Shown: piece by piece, positions 15,259 through 18,442 of the stretch | Layout of the letters: every line of letters begins with the position of its first letter | How positions within the stretch are numbered: position 1 is the stretch's first letter | DNA from: Deltaproteobacteria bacterium | GTDB taxonomy: Bacteria > Desulfobacterota_C > Deferrisomatia > Deferrisomatales > JACRMM01 | Assembly: GCA_016218905.1 (NCBI GenBank) | Contig: JACRCS010000289.1 | Coordinates: 1-18,442 of the forward strand | Reading direction: 5' to 3' | Length of the DNA stretch: 18,442 nt | The notes under the pieces: model-generated | What the model was told of the DNA's origin: nothing | What the model saw: the letters and a program-made list of their open reading frames with translations, nothing else | Databases searched by the model: none | Position numbers and translations under genes: made by a program

Positions 15259-18200
15259 ATGACGTCATCTCGGGTTGTCGCCCAGTCTCTCTCGCTCGGA
15301 CCTGACCGGACCGACCCGACTCCCCGGCAGTCATGCTCGGGCCTGGCCGGCCGGAGCCGGCCCTGGGTCAGGCTTGTGCTGCTCGTCCTGATCGGACTGG
15401 CGGCCCCGCTCGCCGCTCAGGCTTGGACGCTCAATACGTGGGTGAGGTCGGGCGGCGGCTCCATGACTTCGCCGAACATGACGAACCAGACCTCCACGAC
15501 CGGCAGCCTCTTCAAGTCTTACACAACGACGTCCGGCACTATGGACTTTTCGGCGACCCCCAACCCCGGCTACCAGATCAGCAGCGTCGTCGTGAACAGC
15601 GTCACCGTGGCCACGAACGTGCCCAGCTGGAGCGCCACCCTGCCGATCACGGGGGCGTCCCAGAGCGTCTGGGTCACCTTCACGGCCGTCCGCTACAGCT
15701 TGACGGCCACCGCCGGCACCGGGGGGTCGGTGACTCCGACGAGCGTGAGCAACCTCTACTACGGCAACCAGGTTGCCGTGACGTTCATGCCGATCTCCGG
15801 GTGGAACGTGCAGGGCGTCACCGTGACCGGCGCGAGCGCCGTGACGTGCAACGGCGGCCCGTGCATCGGCCCCTGGGCTGCCAACGCGTCGGTGAGGGTC
15901 GTCTCGACCGTGGCGGGGGACGTGAACGTTGCCGGCACCTTCGCCGGGCCGCCGGTCGCGAAGAGCGGGGCCTCGCAGACCGTGCCGCCGGGAGCGGTGG
16001 TGACGCTCGACGGCGGCGCCAGCCTCGGCTCCCCGACCTCCTACAGCTGGGCTCAGACCGGCGGCCCGACGACGGTCTCCCTGGTGCCCTCCGGCGCCCT
16101 CGCGACCTTCGTCGCCCCGTCGACCGCGGGAACCTACGATTTCAGGCTGACCGTCGAGCCGGGCGGCTCCTACGCGTTGACGAGCGTCTTGGTCACCACT
16201 GATCCGGTCGGCGCCGCCCAGACTCAATGCAACGCCTGCCACGCCCCCGTCGGCGTCGGCGTGCAGAGCGGGGTCTTCGCCAACTGGTCTGCGGGCCGCC
16301 ATGCGGCCGGCTACGTCATGTGCTACAGCTGCCACGTCGGGGCCAACGCGGGCGGCCACCCGGGCGACGTCGGCGTGAGCACGGTCAGCCGCACGACCTA
16401 CGCATGGCTCTACACGACCCGAGGCTATGCGGCCGGGACCAACTTCTGCGCCCAGTGCCACGCCGACGCAGAGCAGTTCGTGGAGGACTTCCAGCGATCG
16501 ATCCACTCCACCGCGCCGGGCGCCCCGGGCACGTGCTCCGGCTGCCACGGCGACGCCCACGCAGCCTCAGGGGCTGTTTCCTGCGCCGGCTGTCACTCCG
16601 ACGGCGCCGGCTGCATTTCGGCCCATACCTTCGCCGGGTCCGCGAACACGAGCTGCTGGGACTGCCACGAGCCGCACACCGCCGGGACGGCGCCGAGCGG
16701 CGGGCACGCGATCCACTTGAGCAATGGGCTGTCTTGCAGCGCGTGCCATGCCCAGGTCTGCTCGTCGTCGCCGGCGCCGAACGTGGTCTTCGCAGGGCTC
16801 GCCACGGCGGGAGGGGCAGTGCCCGCGTGGAACCCGATCGACCGGACCTGTTCGAACGTCTACTGTCACGGTGACAACACGCTTCCCATCGAGTGGACGT
16901 ACGTCGATCCGTCGGCCCAACGGCCCCCGGAAGTCCGGTGCGCCCCGTGTCACGGGTATCCGCCCGCCTCGCCCCACCCCCAGATGACGGGCTGCGACCT
17001 CTGCCACTCCACCACCGTCCTCCCGGACGGCTCAATCGACGTCGCGGGAGGAAAGCACCTCAACGGTGCGTTGGATTTCTCACCCGAGTTCTCCGGCGGC
17101 GCGGGCTTCGACCATACGGCGTCGCCCGGAAGCGGCAGCGTCGCTCTCTTCCCGGACGACGGCCACGACGACGCAGGGTGGACCGGCCAGAAGCCTTACT
17201 TCGCGGTGCCGGTCGACTGCACCCTCTGCCACCATACGGATCTTCCGCTCGTGCACGGTGGAAACTGCGGAACCTGCCACCCCACGCCGCAGAGTACGCT
17301 GGGAACCTGGGCGAAGGGCTGTCAGCAGGGAGGATGCCACGAGTCCTACCACGATTATTCATTCGACGCCCACGGGCCGTTCGAGGATGCCTACAGTGAA
17401 ACCAATGACTGTCACCGTTGTCATCAGGCTGACTGGTCCGTAGGGCAGTCGAATTGCTTGAACTGCCACGCCGCCACTGCTTCGGCCTACACGGCGGCGC
17501 CCGAGACGACCGCGAGCGTCCAGCCTACCTACATTGGGCCCGCCAAGATCGACTTCTCCATCACCGTGAACGGGAAGGTCGGGCTGGGAAGAACCTTCTA
17601 CAAACTGGACGGCGGCGCGACCCAAGCCGCCGCCAAGAGCCTTTTCGTTTCGGCCGTGGGCTCGCACACGCTCGAATTCTGGTCTCTTGACCAATTCGGT
17701 AGCGCAGAAGCCGACCACCATACCGAGTCGTTTACGGTGGTCGGAGATTCAGCACCTCCTGCGACCACATCCAATGCCCGGGCGACGTATTATCAGGGGG
17801 CCCGCATCACTCTCACGGCCTCGGACGCCAGTACTCTCGGTGTGAAAGCGACCTACTACCGGGTGAACGGGGGAGACGTCCAGACCGGGACAGACATCGT
17901 CATCCCGGCCGCGAACGGAACGATCGCTTACACGTTGACCTTCTGGTCTGAAGACTGGTCGGGGAACGTGGAAGGCGCAAAGACGGCGACGTTCACGGTG
18001 ACGAGCGGTAGCGGCACCATCCGCCTGGTCTGGGGCGACAGCGACCTGACCGGCTCCCCCTGCTCGGGCGACCCCGAGGCCAAGGCCACGTGGACGGTTT
18101 GGAGGATAGATACCGGCGCCGTGGTCGCCACCGGGTCCGGCGGCTGTCCGAACTGGAGCGGCGTCGACGACGTCGCTGTACCCCCCAGCACGGCGGCCTA

Positions 18201-18306
18201 TGCGGTCGGAATCGACTGGTGGGACAGCTGGGAGGGGTATTACGACCAGACCCTGTTCTATGACGTGTACGTGACGGCGGGTCAGGTCGTCCAGCTCAAC
18301 TACTAA
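15259..18306 (+). CDS. Secreted multiheme c-type cytochrome with 15 heme motifs and flanking beta-domains
   Basis: A 1015-residue exported protein. A long basic n-region and hydrophobic core (VRLVLLVLIGLAAPL) precede a likely cleavage after Ala55 (AQA-W). Residues 56-230 are beta-rich with an InlB/Listeria-Bacteroides-like repeat (YSLTATAGTGGSVTP). Residues 232-315 look like a PKD-type domain. Residues 324-737 hold 13 CxxCH motifs (first CNACH at 324, last CLNCH at 733) and two CxxxxCH motifs, CSNVYCH (531-537) and CQQGGCH (688-694). The segment from CSNVYCH through CAPCHGYPP to CDLCH and KHLNG resembles the Geobacter CxxxxCH/CxxCH domain (TIGR01904). Residues about 745-915 are two OmpL47-like beta-repeats (FYKLDGG, YYRVNGGDVQTG). 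The start at 15259 has GGAGG 8 nt upstream, which rules against the longer open frame from 15139. It probably transfers electrons at the outer surface. No porin or partner cytochrome is in view. Confidence 0.92.
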   Translation: MTSSRVVAQSLSLGPDRTDPTPRQSCSGLAGRSRPWVRLVLLVLIGLAAPLAAQAWTLNTWVRSGGGSMTSPNMTNQTSTTGSLFKSYTTTSGTMDFSATPNPGYQISSVVVNSVTVATNVPSWSATLPITGASQSVWVTFTAVRYSLTATAGTGGSVTPTSVSNLYYGNQVAVTFMPISGWNVQGVTVTGASAVTCNGGPCIGPWAANASVRVVSTVAGDVNVAGTFAGPPVAKSGASQTVPPGAVVTLDGGASLGSPTSYSWAQTGGPTTVSLVPSGALATFVAPSTAGTYDFRLTVEPGGSYALTSVLVTTDPVGAAQTQCNACHAPVGVGVQSGVFANWSAGRHAAGYVMCYSCHVGANAGGHPGDVGVSTVSRTTYAWLYTTRGYAAGTNFCAQCHADAEQFVEDFQRSIHSTAPGAPGTCSGCHGDAHAASGAVSCAGCHSDGAGCISAHTFAGSANTSCWDCHEPHTAGTAPSGGHAIHLSNGLSCSACHAQVCSSSPAPNVVFAGLATAGGAVPAWNPIDRTCSNVYCHGDNTLPIEWTYVDPSAQRPPEVRCAPCHGYPPASPHPQMTGCDLCHSTTVLPDGSIDVAGGKHLNGALDFSPEFSGGAGFDHTASPGSGSVALFPDDGHDDAGWTGQKPYFAVPVDCTLCHHTDLPLVHGGNCGTCHPTPQSTLGTWAKGCQQGGCHESYHDYSFDAHGPFEDAYSETNDCHRCHQADWSVGQSNCLNCHAATASAYTAAPETTASVQPTYIGPAKIDFSITVNGKVGLGRTFYKLDGGATQAAAKSLFVSAVGSHTLEFWSLDQFGSAEADHHTESFTVVGDSAPPATTSNARATYYQGARITLTASDASTLGVKATYYRVNGGDVQTGTDIVIPAANGTIAYTLTFWSEDWSGNVEGAKTATFTVTSGSGTIRLVWGDSDLTGSPCSGDPEAKATWTVWRIDTGAVVATGSGGCPNWSGVDDVAVPPSTAAYAVGIDWWDSWEGYYDQTLFYDVYVTAGQVVQLNY

Positions 18307-18378
18307 CGAGGCTCCGCCTCAGACCATCGAGGCTTGGGAGCCGGAGATACGGCTTGGAGGCTTCTCGGAGCTGACTGG

Positions 18379-18398
18379 CGAAACAGGCGGCCTGTTCG
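18379..18398 (+). terminator. Hairpin downstream of the cytochrome, possible terminator
   Basis: AACAGG (18382-18387) and CCTGTT (18391-18396) pair around a CGG loop, extendable by two pairs across one bulged A. A smaller GAGGC/GCCTC hairpin lies right after the stop codon at 18308-18320. Neither has a proper T-run, so intrinsic termination is uncertain. The remainder to 18442 shows no gene, though GGAGG near the right edge could serve a gene beginning beyond it. Confidence 0.3.
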
Positions 18399-18442
18399 GG
18401 CTCGACTTTGTGAGGACGGGCAGGGAGGAAGGAACATTGGGA

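Noticed and set aside
1..18442. CRISPR arrays, insertion sequences or transposases
   Set aside because: I saw no spaced direct repeats of CRISPR type, no transposase motifs and no terminal inverted repeats; the only tandem array is the short 9-bp one at 11030-11065.

Overview
The window is high-GC DNA from a Gram-negative, probably anaerobic bacterium. A BamD lipoprotein implies an outer membrane. A tungsten-enzyme-type benzoyl-CoA reductase subunit and a 15-heme-motif cytochrome with Geobacter-style CxxxxCH motifs suggest a Desulfobacterota-like (former Deltaproteobacteria) or similar metal-respiring lineage. This placement is inferred from gene content only.

Layout. (1) Positions 1-1260, minus: the N-terminal 420 residues of a BamB-like member of the aldehyde:ferredoxin oxidoreductase family, running off the left edge. 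(2) 1261-2137: a gene-poor spacer with candidate promoters, small hairpins and a possible gene remnant. (3) 2138-5509, plus: a 1123-residue SAM / class III nucleotide cyclase / AAA ATPase / TPR-like signalling protein. (4) 14784 down to 5512, minus: five genes in one direction, mtnA, bamD (4-base overlap), an Aquifex-type aconitase, a UPF0182 membrane protein and a CPA1-type cation/proton antiporter with a C-terminal cyclic-nucleotide-binding domain. A 9-bp tandem repeat array and an inverted repeat lie between aconitase and UPF0182. (5) 14785-15258: a divergent regulatory region with two operator-like palindromes 21 bp apart, a candidate promoter and a structured leader. (6) 15259-18306, plus: a secreted multiheme cytochrome carrying beta-rich domains on both sides of the heme region.

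Working together. The strongest system-level signal is the tail-to-tail pair of cyclase and antiporter. One gene should make a cyclic nucleotide and its neighbour carries an intact-looking cyclic-nucleotide pocket on a transporter; the two stop codons lie inside one 14-bp palindrome. The antiporter follows the UPF0182 gene by 12 bp, so a cyclase / antiporter / UPF0182 envelope-ion module is a testable proposal. The antiporter also has unusual residues at the family's ion-binding positions. The cytochrome is a separate unit, probably for electron transfer to or at the cell surface. The long open frames antisense to these genes are treated as by-products of high GC.
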